31,015 nucleotides of DNA from Erysipelotrichaceae bacterium (GTDB lineage Bacteria > Bacillota_I > Bacilli_A > Erysipelotrichales > Erysipelotrichaceae): NCBI GenBank assembly GCA_019415435.1, contig DXZE01000023.1, positions 1 through 31,015 of the forward strand. Direction: 5' to 3'. Positions 15,139 to 24,195 of the stretch are shown in pieces. The notes below the pieces were generated by a model. That model was not told the DNA's origin and ran no database searches. It was given only the letters and a program-made list of their open reading frames with translations. Position 1 is the stretch's first letter, and every line of letters begins with the position of its first letter. Both the position numbers and the translations under genes were made by a program.

Positions 15139-15783
15139 TCATGCATTTCCCTGTTCTGCAGTATTTTTTTCCTTATTGGATTTGATAATCTTAAGTCTTG
15201 AGAATTCTTCTCTTTCTTTCTCATCTAATGAATCAGAAATAACCTTAATCTGTTCCGTATAACGTGGAATGACTACATTTTTCAATGCATTGGCACGCTT
15301 CTGTGTTTTGGAAATATTAGATGCCAGACGATACACAGCATTATCTACTTCCGCAAGTACCATCGTCAGCTGCTTGACTTTCTGAAACTGCAGATACGCT
15401 TCATCAATACGGGAGTTTGTCTCTTCAAGACCATATGGAATCACCATATCTTCTTTTTTCTGAGGAGTATAGATTACCTGCGGTACTTCAACCCCCATAA
15501 CACTGCGGTATGTCAGTTTGATACCTGTTTCTACAGGTATTTCATCAGAAATACGACTGATAACACCAGAATAAATATTTGCCTGCTGTAAAAGATAATA
15601 CCCTTCAGAATATGCCTCGGTTATCTGATCTCGTAACATCTTGACTTTATCCACAAGACGCATCATTTCACTGATCAGGATATTCCGCTTGCGGTCCATC
15701 AGATCATAGCCATTCTGGGCTAAGGTCAGAGAACGCTTCATTCGGATCAGGTTGCCTTTCGTTGCCGCAATCTGCTGAGCCAT
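15139..15783 (-). CDS. ntpD: V/A-type ATPase subunit D
   Basis: A 214-residue protein forming the central rotor shaft of the V1/A1 head. The start MAQQIAATKGNLIRMKRSLTLAQNGYDLMDRKRNIL is the signature coiled-coil N-terminus of subunit D, and the C-terminal helix (RLASNISKTQKRANALKNVVIP) is also typical. It turns inside the A3B3 ring and connects to subunit F and subunit C. The ribosome binding site GAAGGAGAA lies in the end of the B gene, two bases before which it begins. It is the last gene of the ATPase operon. Confidence 0.95.
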   Translation of the reverse strand: MAQQIAATKGNLIRMKRSLTLAQNGYDLMDRKRNILISEMMRLVDKVKMLRDQITEAYSEGYYLLQQANIYSGVISRISDEIPVETGIKLTYRSVMGVEVPQVIYTPQKKEDMVIPYGLEETNSRIDEAYLQFQKVKQLTMVLAEVDNAVYRLASNISKTQKRANALKNVVIPRYTEQIKVISDSLDEKEREEFSRLKIIKSNKEKNTAEQGNA

Positions 15784-15785
15784 AA

Positions 15786-17210
15786 TTACGCTTCTCCTTC
15801 ACCCTTAGTGATCAGATCAATCGTACGACGGGCATGATCCGGATCATAATACTGCCTGATTAATTCCGGATCCAGTCTGTCTAAGGCAGACTCTGGTAAT
15901 GTACTCAGAATAGCCCAGCCAAGGTTTAATGTTTCTTCCATGGAACGGTTCACATCAAATCCCTGACCTACGAACACCTTTTCAAACAGACGTCCGAATT
16001 CCATATACTTCTTATCCAGATCACTTAATTCATCTTCACCAATAACAGATGCTAAGCTTCTGGCATCCTGCACCTTGGCATAAGATGCAAATAACTGGTT
16101 GGAAAGATCCTGATGATCCTTACGGGTATAGCCCTCACCAATACCATCTTTCATCAATCTTGATAATGAAGAAAGTACACCGATAGGAGGATTGATATTA
16201 TTCAGATACAGATCTCTGTCTAATACAATCTGTCCTTCCGTAATGTATCCGGTTAAGTCTGGTACAGGGTGGGTAATATCATCGTTAGGCATAGTCAGGA
16301 TCGGAATCTGGGTAACAGAACCCTTTCCACCCTTGATAATACCGGCTCTTTCATACAGCGAAGCCAGATCAGAATACAGATAGCCAGGATAACCCTTACG
16401 GGATGGAATCTCACCATTGGAAGATGAGAATTCACGTACAGCTTCACAATACGAAGTCATATCTGTAAGGATAACCAGGACATTCATATCACACTGATAT
16501 GCAAGATACTCAGCGGCTGTTAATGCACATCTAGGTGTCATCATTCTTTCTACGATCGGATCATCAGAAAGATTGACATACATGACAACCTTTTCCATGA
16601 CACCTGTCTCTTCAAAAGATCTTCTGAACATATCAGCGACGTCATTCTTGACACCCATAGCACCAAAGACAATACAGAAGTTTCCGGCATCCTTGCCAGT
16701 CAGCTTTGCCTGTCTGACAATCTGTATAGCAAGCTGATCATGAGGTAAACCAGATCCTGAGAAAATAGGAAGCTTCTGTCCTCTGATTAATGTATTCAGA
16801 CCATCGATAGCTGAAATACCTGTCTGAATATAGTTTCTAGGATATTGTCTGGAAACCGGATTTAACGGCTTGCCATTAACATCTTCAAACTCATCCGCAT
16901 ATACAGGACCTAATCCATCAACCGGATCACCAATACCATTAAATGTACGGCCAAGTATTTCACGGGATAAACCAAGTTCCATCGGATGACCAAGCAGTCT
17001 TGTCTTGGTATTTGTCTTGGAAAGACCATCCGTACCCTGGAATACCTGAATGACTGCTTTCTCGCCTTCAATAGAAACAACTCTTCCGATTCTGGTTGAA
17101 CCGTCATTCAATTCAATTTCGACCATCTCTTCGTTGGAAACATTTCCAACGTGGTCAAGGGCGACCAGTGAACCCTGAATCTCATCGAGACCTAATAACT
17201 GTCTGCTCAT
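15786..17210 (-). CDS. ntpB: V/A-type ATPase subunit B
   Basis: A 474-residue regulatory, non-catalytic subunit that alternates with A in the head. It lacks the Walker A lysine motif of the catalytic subunit and has the B-type segment FSGSGLPHDQLAIQI in its place. YSDLASLYERAG, TQIPILTMPNDDITHPVPDLTGYITEGQI and the C-terminal LDPELIRQYYDPDHA are family landmarks. It follows subunit A by 16 bases with a GAAGGAG site. Confidence 0.97.
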   Translation of the reverse strand: MSRQLLGLDEIQGSLVALDHVGNVSNEEMVEIELNDGSTRIGRVVSIEGEKAVIQVFQGTDGLSKTNTKTRLLGHPMELGLSREILGRTFNGIGDPVDGLGPVYADEFEDVNGKPLNPVSRQYPRNYIQTGISAIDGLNTLIRGQKLPIFSGSGLPHDQLAIQIVRQAKLTGKDAGNFCIVFGAMGVKNDVADMFRRSFEETGVMEKVVMYVNLSDDPIVERMMTPRCALTAAEYLAYQCDMNVLVILTDMTSYCEAVREFSSSNGEIPSRKGYPGYLYSDLASLYERAGIIKGGKGSVTQIPILTMPNDDITHPVPDLTGYITEGQIVLDRDLYLNNINPPIGVLSSLSRLMKDGIGEGYTRKDHQDLSNQLFASYAKVQDARSLASVIGEDELSDLDKKYMEFGRLFEKVFVGQGFDVNRSMEETLNLGWAILSTLPESALDRLDPELIRQYYDPDHARRTIDLITKGEGEA

Positions 17211-17226
17211 TCACTGTTCTCCTTCC

Positions 17227-18978
17227 TTATAAAATCGTATCTAATGCCGCATCAATCCTGGCTGGATATTCATCAAGCAATTCCGGCTTGTCATTCGGCA
17301 CATCATACTTCATCTTAATGACTTCATCAAAGATTCCTGTCTTTGAGATCAATGATACCGGAATCTTCTTAGCAACTTTGGCAGCACATGCTCTTCTCAG
17401 ATAAGAGATAACCTTCATCATCTTGAACTGCTTTTCAAGACTGACAGACTGATCAATTGGAGAGAATGTATTCTGCTGGAGATAACCTACTCTGACAACT
17501 CTTGCGATTTCAAGGGTCAGCTTCTGATCTTCAGGCAGTACATCAGAACCAATCAGTTTGACAACTTCCATCAGAGCATCTTCCTGATGCAGAATCTCCT
17601 GCATTTCACTGCGCAACGTGATAAAGCTTCTGTCTACATTCTGGGCAAACCAGCGGGAGAGATCTGTGACATACTCAGAAGAACTCTCATTCCAGTTGAT
17701 AGCCGGATAGTGTCTTGCATAAGCAAGACTCTTATCCAGAGCCCAGAAACATCTGACGAATCTTCTTGTATTCTGCGTAACAGGTTCTGAGAAGTCGCCA
17801 CCCTGTGGTGAAACGGCACCGATCAGAGTAACAGAACCTTCCTTGTTGGAAAGTGTCTCAGCATAACATGCACGTTCATAGAACTGAGCAATACGGGATG
17901 GAAGATAAGCCGGGAAGCCTTCTTCGGCAGGCATTTCTTCCAGACGTCCGGATATCTCACGTAAAGCTTCTGCCCAACGGGATGTAGAGTCAGCCATTAA
18001 GGCTACATGATAGCCCATGTCACGATAGTATTCCGCAATCGTAACACCTGTATAAATAGATGCTTCACGCGCAGCTACAGGCATGTTGGATGTATTGGCA
18101 ATGAGGCATGTTCTGTCTAACAAAGACTTGCCTGTCTTAGGATCCTTCAGTTCAGAGAATTCTTCCAGAACCTGAGTCATCTCATTACCACGCTCACCAC
18201 AACCTACATAAATAATGATGTCGGCATCACAGAACTTCGCAATACTGTGCTGCAGCATGGTCTTACCGGCACCAAATCCACCAGGCAATGCGGCCGAACC
18301 GCCCTTGGCAATCGGGAACATTGTGTCCAGAACTCTCTGTCCGGTAATCAAAGGAATGCTTAACGGCAGTCTGTTCTTGATTGGACGAGGAATTCTGACC
18401 GGCCATTTCTGAGCCAATGTGACATCAGTATCCTTGCCTGTTTCTTCATTCCTGACAACTAACAGAACATCATTTACTGTATAGGAACCAGAAGCCTCAG
18501 CTTTTACAACTGTACCGGAAACACCATTAGGAATCATGGAACGATGTTCGATAACACCTGTTTCCTGACATGTCGCAAAGATTTCACCGGATGTAACCTT
18601 GTCACCTTCTTTGACAAGCATGGTTACATCCCATTTCTTATCCGGATCCAGGGATGGGATAGATTTACCTTCTGAAATGAAGGAACCTTCTGTTTCTTCA
18701 ATCTTCTGTAAAGGTCTTTCAATACCATCATAAATAGATCTCAGAATACCAGGACCTAATGTTGCATTCAGTAAGGATCCTGTTCCGACAACCTTTTCGC
18801 CAGGCTTCAATCCGGTTGTAGATTCATAAACCTGTATTGTAGTGCGGTCTTCGTTAATGCGGATAACTTCACCAAGAAGTTCTTTTTCACCAACATAAAC
18901 CATTTCACGCATACTGAAACTATTTGTATTGCGTACAGAAACAACCGGTCCGTTGATCGCATAAATTACATCACTCAT
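17227..18978 (-). CDS. ntpA: V/A-type ATPase catalytic subunit A
   Basis: A 583-residue catalytic subunit that binds and hydrolyses (or makes) ATP. The P-loop is PGGFGAGKTML at about residues 232-242, with Lys239 and Thr240, and the catalytic Glu region follows (CGERGNEMTQVLEEF). The insertion of roughly 90 residues that separates V/A-type A subunits from F-type beta is present (about 110-200). MADSTSRWAEALREISGRLEEMPAEEGFPAYL is the conserved ATP-site segment. Its start overlaps the E gene by four bases (ATGA). Confidence 0.98.
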   Translation of the reverse strand: MSDVIYAINGPVVSVRNTNSFSMREMVYVGEKELLGEVIRINEDRTTIQVYESTTGLKPGEKVVGTGSLLNATLGPGILRSIYDGIERPLQKIEETEGSFISEGKSIPSLDPDKKWDVTMLVKEGDKVTSGEIFATCQETGVIEHRSMIPNGVSGTVVKAEASGSYTVNDVLLVVRNEETGKDTDVTLAQKWPVRIPRPIKNRLPLSIPLITGQRVLDTMFPIAKGGSAALPGGFGAGKTMLQHSIAKFCDADIIIYVGCGERGNEMTQVLEEFSELKDPKTGKSLLDRTCLIANTSNMPVAAREASIYTGVTIAEYYRDMGYHVALMADSTSRWAEALREISGRLEEMPAEEGFPAYLPSRIAQFYERACYAETLSNKEGSVTLIGAVSPQGGDFSEPVTQNTRRFVRCFWALDKSLAYARHYPAINWNESSSEYVTDLSRWFAQNVDRSFITLRSEMQEILHQEDALMEVVKLIGSDVLPEDQKLTLEIARVVRVGYLQQNTFSPIDQSVSLEKQFKMMKVISYLRRACAAKVAKKIPVSLISKTGIFDEVIKMKYDVPNDKPELLDEYPARIDAALDTIL

Positions 18979-19580
18979 GCTTCTTCCTCTCTTTCCATAA
19001 TGCGGAAGTTGGAATGATCACGGAACCATTCAGACTGTTCCTTCAATCTTTCACTCAGAAGACAGGAATATTCCACTCTGTTCTTTTCATCCACATAACG
19101 GAATCCGCCAACAGGGAAGAAATCCTTTTTCACTTCATTGTGAAGACCCATTTCCTTTAATATTTTCTTCATCAGTTCAACATCATTTTCACGTACGGCA
19201 AAATATCCATCTGAACTGACACCGGCTTTAGCGATATTCTTCTTCAGATACTCTGCATATCCATCTGTCTTTGTAAATTCATTCAGCTTTTCCTTCACGG
19301 ATTCCGCAAGATCATTTACAAGAGACTGTCTTAAGATAAGCAGCTTCTTCTTGACATCAAGTCTGTCACGGGATGTTTTTGTGGCAGCACTGACTCTTAA
19401 GTCTTGCAGCTCTCCTTCCAGATATGTATCTGTATCTTTCTTTAATCCTTCTTTGAAGAAGCCAATCTGATCTTCTCTCAGAGCATTTGTTTCTTCATTG
19501 ATCTTTTCTTCTACCAGATCTGCATTGGATCTGACATCCTTATCTATCGCTTCAAGCAATTTTTCTTCATATTCTTCCAC
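18975..19580 (-). CDS. ntpE: V/A-type ATPase subunit E, stator stalk
   Basis: A 201-residue peripheral-stalk subunit with a long charged N-terminal helix (about residues 1-110) and a globular C-terminal half that binds the top of the head. It starts with GTG at 19580; GAGGTG lies a few bases upstream and there is no better ATG. It lies 9 bases after the F gene and overlaps A by four bases. Assignment rests on helix pattern, length and operon position, since E is poorly conserved. Confidence 0.85.
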   Translation of the reverse strand: MEEYEEKLLEAIDKDVRSNADLVEEKINEETNALREDQIGFFKEGLKKDTDTYLEGELQDLRVSAATKTSRDRLDVKKKLLILRQSLVNDLAESVKEKLNEFTKTDGYAEYLKKNIAKAGVSSDGYFAVRENDVELMKKILKEMGLHNEVKKDFFPVGGFRYVDEKNRVEYSCLLSERLKEQSEWFRDHSNFRIMEREEEA

Positions 19581-19589
19581 AGAATCACC

Positions 19590-19898
19590 TCACAGCTTTA
19601 CGCCAATAGCTTCACTGATATAGCGGTTGATTGCTTCACCGATATTACCAGAACCATGGCGGTCAGGAATCTCGACAATCAGTGGTTTGGCAAGATTCAT
19701 TTTGTAATCAGAGACGACATCACTCACTGGTTCAATCGTCTTGGTCGTCATCAGGATGATGGCAATATCATCGTCATGAATCAGTTCATCCAGACGTTTC
19801 AGAATATTGTCACGCCCCTTGATGACCTCTCCTTCGATACCGGCTAAGCGCATGCCTGTTACGGTATCGGTATTGTCACTGATGACGTATGCTTTCAT
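19590..19898 (-). CDS. ntpG: V/A-type ATPase subunit F
   Basis: A 102-residue central-stalk subunit. The fold is shown by MKAYVISDNTDTVTGMRLAGIEG and the later DIAIILMTTKTIEPVSD and PLIVEIPDRHG, all typical of subunit F. It sits on subunit D and regulates rotation. The symbol follows the Enterococcus ntp scheme, where this subunit is NtpG. It starts one base after the K gene and precedes E. Confidence 0.93.
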   Translation of the reverse strand: MKAYVISDNTDTVTGMRLAGIEGEVIKGRDNILKRLDELIHDDDIAIILMTTKTIEPVSDVVSDYKMNLAKPLIVEIPDRHGSGNIGEAINRYISEAIGVKL

Positions 19899-19899
19899 A

Positions 19900-20340
19900 T
19901 TACAGGTTGTTCAGAATCAGAATAGAAATCAGCAGACCGTAGATAGCGATACCTTCACCAAGAGCGACGAAGATAATAGCACGGCCAAAGTTATCAGGAT
20001 TTTCAGAAATAGCACCTAATGCAGCAGGAGCAGCCTTGGCAACGGCCCAGCCGGCACCTAATGCAGAAGCAGCAACTGCGAATGCTGCAGCAATGAAACC
20101 AAGACCTCTGGATAAACCATCAGCAGAAGCAGTAGCGTCTGCAGCATATGCTGTAAACTGATGTGCATTGAAGATTACCATAACAGCGAATACACCAGCG
20201 AAGATGGCAATCTGGGCAACAACCTTCTGCTTTGCATTCTTGACATTAATCTTGCCCGCAAAGATCAGAGCTAAAGGACCTACAATAAGAAGCACTGCAA
20301 CAAGTGGCAGTAAAATTTCAGAAAGACTTAACATTTTCAT
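19900..20340 (-). CDS. ntpK: V/A-type ATPase rotor subunit K with N-terminal extension
   Basis: A 146-residue membrane rotor subunit. Its C-terminal half is a c-type hairpin: helix RGLGFIAAAFAVAASALGAGWAV, polar loop ISENPDNFGR, helix FVALGEGIAIYGLLI with the ion-binding Glu129. The N-terminal half has two more hydrophobic segments (about 8-29 and 40-60) and an Ala-rich linker ending AYAADATASA, which lacks the Glu and resembles a secretion-type leader. So one binding site serves three or four helices. Whether H+ or Na+ moves is not clear. AAAGGAG precedes the start. Confidence 0.93.
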   Translation of the reverse strand: MKMLSLSEILLPLVAVLLIVGPLALIFAGKINVKNAKQKVVAQIAIFAGVFAVMVIFNAHQFTAYAADATASADGLSRGLGFIAAAFAVAASALGAGWAVAKAAPAALGAISENPDNFGRAIIFVALGEGIAIYGLLISILILNNL

Positions 20341-20370
20341 TTTCTCCTTTGGAATTTAATTCCGTTTTAT

Positions 20371-22194
20371 TCATTCTGCTTCAGCAGCAGTTACTGCATT
20401 AAATGGAATGCCACCGGCATTGTAATACCGTGAGAACATTTCATAGTATTCCAGACGAAGTGTCTGAATACCAACAATCAGACCTTCCAGCACCATAACG
20501 AATATGTTGCCGATAACTAATACAACCGGGCCTGCATTACCTGTCATCTTGACAAGTGTCATAACAACCAGCATCATTCCGGCATGGGATAATACGAAGC
20601 CGCCGACTCTTAAGTAAGACATAGAGTTTGTAATGAATGTCAGTAATACATCAATCAGTTCAAAGATTGACTGGGTGATATATCCGCCCCATCCTTCCTT
20701 CGGTTTAACTGTCTTATGTTCAACCGCATTGGAGAGCGGTTCCTTCATGACAAAGCATACAACCGGAAGAATGAAGAAGACGATGATATATGCAGGATTC
20801 AATACCTTCCAATGCAGCAACATTGTTGCGATAATCGCAAAGACAATGGAACCATAGAAGATAAATCCGGCAACACCGTTCTGTGAGAATAATGCTTCGC
20901 CAAGATGCTTGTGCTTGATGTCGTTTACGATATTCATGCACTGTGTAATCAGAATCAGAACTGCACCAATCGCAATAGCACCAATTAACAGGACCATTGT
21001 GGAAGAATTGGCCATGACGTCAAAGAGCTTTTCTCTGACACCGAATAATCTCTGATGGATCGGATTCAGTGCATCTTCATATCCGAATAAAGATCCAAAC
21101 AGGAATCCGAAGATCGTTGATGTAATACCGCATCTGCCGATGATTCCAAAGAGCTTTCCTTTCTTTTCAAAGGCAAAGCCGATAATCATTAAGACAATCC
21201 CCTGTCCCATATCACCGAACATAATACCGAATAACAGACAGTATGTTACAGCCATGAAGAATGTAGGATCGAAATCACCATACTTAGGAACACCATACAT
21301 GCCTAAGAACAGTTCAAATGGTCTTGCAAACCAGTTGTTCTTTAAGGATGTAGGACATTCTAACTGAGGTACTTCTGATGGATCTTTCTCTCTGAAGTCT
21401 ACTGGTAAATCTGCAAACTTCTTTTCATAGTTCTGCTGGTCATGACCCTTCACAAATCCTGAGAGAATATACTTCTTATCATCCAGAACAGCTACATATG
21501 GATACAGCTTATGTACTTCATCTTCAATAGAACAGTATGTATAGACATCATCAATTTTGTCCTTGTACTGATCCAGAAGCTTATGTACATCAACATCCGG
21601 AATATCAATCGGTTCAAAGTAAAGATCCTGGAAGATCTTGTTAACCTTTGATACATAGGAATCAGATGTTACATATACCATCCAGATATACTGCTGTGTC
21701 TCATGTAAACGGTGATGTACAAATATCTCATTTCTGTACATGGACAGTTTTGGAAAAGATTCTCTAGGTAATCTGCCGAATCCAAAGTTCAGGTATTGGC
21801 AGGCATGCATTCTTTCGAATCCGCATACCGATAAAGCCGCAAGTGCCTTTTCATCATCCGGTGTTAAAACAACCTTTTCTGCATTTCCCTCTATACCAAA
21901 CTTATCATTCAGTTCTTTTAAGAAATCTTCAATTTCCTGATTGGTATATGTTTTATCCGATTTTTCTTTTTCATTGATCTGATAGTTCAGACCATGGGCA
22001 AAATTCTTTAATGACTGACGATATCCTGTATAAGGATTATCATCAGGCAGAACCTTACCCTGATTTTCATCATTGACAATGTTCGCTGCCGGTTCGGCAT
22101 GAAGCATATCAGAGTGTATGCCGGTAAGGAGCATCTGATCCAGATGATCTTTATCTGTGCATGCACTTATAAATTTCATTTTTTCTATTGCCAT
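20371..22194 (-). CDS. ntpI: V/A-type ATPase membrane subunit I
   Basis: A 607-residue stator subunit, the a-subunit equivalent that holds the ion half-channels. The first half (about 1-320) is soluble and coiled-coil rich and connects to the peripheral stalks. From about 325 come seven or eight membrane helices: FFMAVTYCLLFGIMFGDMGQG is the conserved first one, with FGFLFGSLFGYED and later SYLRVGGFVLSHAGM carrying the conserved Arg of the ion path and LEGLIVGIQTLRLEYYEMFSRYY. It lies 30 bases upstream of K. Confidence 0.96.
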   Translation of the reverse strand: MAIEKMKFISACTDKDHLDQMLLTGIHSDMLHAEPAANIVNDENQGKVLPDDNPYTGYRQSLKNFAHGLNYQINEKEKSDKTYTNQEIEDFLKELNDKFGIEGNAEKVVLTPDDEKALAALSVCGFERMHACQYLNFGFGRLPRESFPKLSMYRNEIFVHHRLHETQQYIWMVYVTSDSYVSKVNKIFQDLYFEPIDIPDVDVHKLLDQYKDKIDDVYTYCSIEDEVHKLYPYVAVLDDKKYILSGFVKGHDQQNYEKKFADLPVDFREKDPSEVPQLECPTSLKNNWFARPFELFLGMYGVPKYGDFDPTFFMAVTYCLLFGIMFGDMGQGIVLMIIGFAFEKKGKLFGIIGRCGITSTIFGFLFGSLFGYEDALNPIHQRLFGVREKLFDVMANSSTMVLLIGAIAIGAVLILITQCMNIVNDIKHKHLGEALFSQNGVAGFIFYGSIVFAIIATMLLHWKVLNPAYIIVFFILPVVCFVMKEPLSNAVEHKTVKPKEGWGGYITQSIFELIDVLLTFITNSMSYLRVGGFVLSHAGMMLVVMTLVKMTGNAGPVVLVIGNIFVMVLEGLIVGIQTLRLEYYEMFSRYYNAGGIPFNAVTAAEAE

Positions 22195-22209
22195 TCATCC
22201 AGCTCCCTT

Positions 22210-23247
22210 CTAATAAATCAGCAAAGCTTTAATCCGGTCAATACTGACTCCATATCTGACACCTTCAATAATATTGATCAGATTCTGGATCTCCGTTGCG
22301 GATAACAGCAGATAGCTTATCAGTACGAGACTTGGCTCTGTGTAGTATTCCATAAAATGTGCATTCATATTGAAGCGGATAGTTCCAATGTAATGCTCAA
22401 TATTCGTAAACTGTACATTTGCTGTATAGCGGTGATAGCGTTTCTGAAGCTTTTCTATCACTTCTTCTGCAGTACAGTTATCAATCATGTTACGAATTTC
22501 ATTTGGTTTAAACAGACAACTGTGTCTTGTCATAAGCGAATGAATATGTTCAGGCTTTTCATGGAAATACTTTTTTAATCTGTAGATTATTGCAATATTA
22601 TCCAGTTCAATCCTTGCCAGTGTAATTGTCTTCATCTGTTCCAGGGCATTACCTTTATCAACAGATTCAACAAGAGTCAGAATTTCTTCGTAATAGCTGA
22701 CTTTCAATGAATGTTCAAGACCTACATAATCAATCTCTTCAAATGTATCTGCACGATAACGCCGGATGATCTTTTCGTATCTTGTCCCTTTTAATACTTC
22801 CAGAAGTTCATCGAAGCTTGTAACATCAGAAAGCTTTCTGACATCAAAGGACATATACTGCTCGATATAGATCGGCATGCTGGCAATCATACTGCTGCGG
22901 GCTTCATCATCTTCCTGCATGAACCAGCGGATACAGTTTAATATCAGCTGTGTTTCCACTCCCATGACTGCCAGATAAATAAATTTTCTGTCTTCGGGGC
23001 CGCTGTAACGGCTTAACTTTTTAAGCCTTGTAAAGATATCCATACGAATCAGAGCTTCAAGCTGACCACGGTGTATACCTTTCTCATTAATACCTTCCAG
23101 AGTTGTCGCAAAACGCCGGTCATGCTTGAGTGCACTGGCTATCTCCGGAATAGATTTCTTCTCAGCAAGAGAAATATAATCTTTCTCTTTGAAGCGGGCT
23201 CCAAACATAGCTCTGGCTTTTACTGCCATCGCAAGATCTGAGCTCAT
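22210..23247 (-). CDS. ntpC: V/A-type ATPase subunit C, rotor adaptor
   Basis: A 345-residue helical adaptor (AC39 type) linking the central shaft to the K ring. The N-terminus (LAMAVKARAMFGARFKEKDYISLAEKKSI) and repeated helical segments fit subunit C. AGGAGGGG lies before the ATG. It follows the short G gene by nine bases and precedes subunit I, so the order differs from E. hirae, where C lies between E and G. Confidence 0.9.
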   Translation of the reverse strand: MSSDLAMAVKARAMFGARFKEKDYISLAEKKSIPEIASALKHDRRFATTLEGINEKGIHRGQLEALIRMDIFTRLKKLSRYSGPEDRKFIYLAVMGVETQLILNCIRWFMQEDDEARSSMIASMPIYIEQYMSFDVRKLSDVTSFDELLEVLKGTRYEKIIRRYRADTFEEIDYVGLEHSLKVSYYEEILTLVESVDKGNALEQMKTITLARIELDNIAIIYRLKKYFHEKPEHIHSLMTRHSCLFKPNEIRNMIDNCTAEEVIEKLQKRYHRYTANVQFTNIEHYIGTIRFNMNAHFMEYYTEPSLVLISYLLLSATEIQNLINIIEGVRYGVSIDRIKALLIY

Positions 23248-23256
23248 AACCCCTCC

Positions 23257-23580
23257 TTACTCTGCATCTGAAGTGATGACTTTCTGTACAAGATCCTTAC
23301 ACCACTGATCTTTGTTATCATCATACATTTTCTGTAACTGTGCTGATGCCTTGGCATAGTAAGCTTCATTAGCTTTTTCTTCTTCGGCTATCTTTGCATC
23401 AAGCTCAGCTTTCTCATCACTGACCTGTTTCTTAACAGATGCCCATGCTTCATCAGACAACTTCTTCTTTTCATCTTCAATTGCCTGTTTTAAAGCAAAC
23501 CTTTTTTTATACTGCGCATCAATTCTTGCACGGGTCTTTTCATCCGTGTCGATCAGTTTTTGAATTGCTTCAATTTCCAT
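23257..23580 (-). CDS. V/A-type ATPase peripheral-stalk subunit G/H
   Basis: A 107-residue, almost wholly helical and charged protein (coiled coil about residues 15-95) at the head of the ATPase operon. This size and position fit the G/H subunit that pairs with E in the peripheral stalk; in E. hirae the equivalent is NtpF. There is no diagnostic motif, so the call depends on context. AAGGAAG precedes the start. Confidence 0.75.
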   Translation of the reverse strand: MEIEAIQKLIDTDEKTRARIDAQYKKRFALKQAIEDEKKKLSDEAWASVKKQVSDEKAELDAKIAEEEKANEAYYAKASAQLQKMYDDNKDQWCKDLVQKVITSDAE

Positions 23581-23609
23581 TCCATCACTTCCTTATATAC
23601 AACCATGTT

Positions 23610-23639
23610 ATTGTATTCCTTTTTTCATAAGTGACACAA
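23610..23639 (-). promoter_or_regulatory. ATPase operon promoter candidate
   Basis: Minus strand TTGTGT (forward 23634-23639), 18-base spacer, TACAAT (forward 23610-23615), expected start near 23603. The match is moderate. It lies between the ATPase genes and the divergent DUF3899-like gene. Confidence 0.45.
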
Positions 23640-23693
23640 CAAACATTTTATGAAAACCCTTTTATTTTAAGCGTTTTCTGTAATTTGTACACA

Positions 23694-23721
23694 TTGATTT
23701 TTTCTTCACAGACTGTAAAAT
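23694..23721 (+). promoter_or_regulatory. Promoter candidate for the DUF3899-like gene
   Basis: TTGATT at 23694-23699, 16-base spacer, TAAAAT at 23716-23721. The predicted transcript would start at about 23728, practically at the ATG at 23730, so the mRNA may be leaderless; no Shine-Dalgarno is seen. Confidence 0.45.
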
Positions 23722-23729
23722 GTATTCAT

Positions 23730-24146
23730 ATGTCAGACAAGTTAAAAAAATACATCTGTAACAAAACAACATTAATCTGTTATGCAGTATCGTTGGTTGC
23801 CGGTATCTTATATGGAGTGCTTCGAAGACCATTCCTGCTTCACTTTATTGATGGTCTTACAATTGCCGGATTCCTGATTCTGGCAATAGGATTAGGACGC
23901 TGGGCTTACATACAGGGAGACTTTACTTTCTTCTCATGGCATCCTAATAAACAGGTCAGAAAACGGGCACCGGGTGAAAAGATCTATGGAACAGGTAACA
24001 GTAATCCATCTGAGAATATGAGCTATCGTGAATATCGTCACTATGTCCGCAACCAGCGTAAAGATATGGATAATATGTACATGCCAGCCGGCATACTGAT
24101 TGTTGTTGTAACTATTATTCTTTCTGTTCTGTATTCCATACATTAA
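23730..24146 (+). CDS. DUF3899-like three-helix membrane protein
   Basis: A 138-residue protein with hydrophobic helices at about 11-31, 38-60 and 118-136. After the second helix comes a GDFTFFSWHPNKQVRKRAPG segment and a polar loop with YREYRHYVRNQRK, the layout of DUF3899 proteins, whose function is not known. I chose the ATG at 23730 because it begins just before the conserved part; the open frame extends back to a GTG at 23631 with no similarity and no ribosome site. Neither start has a Shine-Dalgarno. It diverges from the ATPase operon and converges on the peptide transporter. Confidence 0.75.
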   Translation: MSDKLKKYICNKTTLICYAVSLVAGILYGVLRRPFLLHFIDGLTIAGFLILAIGLGRWAYIQGDFTFFSWHPNKQVRKRAPGEKIYGTGNSNPSENMSYREYRHYVRNQRKDMDNMYMPAGILIVVVTIILSVLYSIH

Positions 24147-24158
24147 ATGTTATATTGA

Positions 24159-24195
24159 AAAAGGCTTTGTCACCACGAAGGTGATAAAGCCTTTT
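24159..24195. terminator. Strong bidirectional terminator
   Basis: AAAAGGCTTTGTCACC, loop ACGAA, GGTGATAAAGCCTTTT: a 16-base stem with one mismatch between the converging DUF3899-like gene and oppF, with A- and T-runs on both flanks. Confidence 0.9.

Noticed and set aside
23631..23729. GTG start giving a longer DUF3899-like protein
   Set aside because: The extra 33 residues show no similarity pattern, lack a ribosome site, and would include the predicted promoter.
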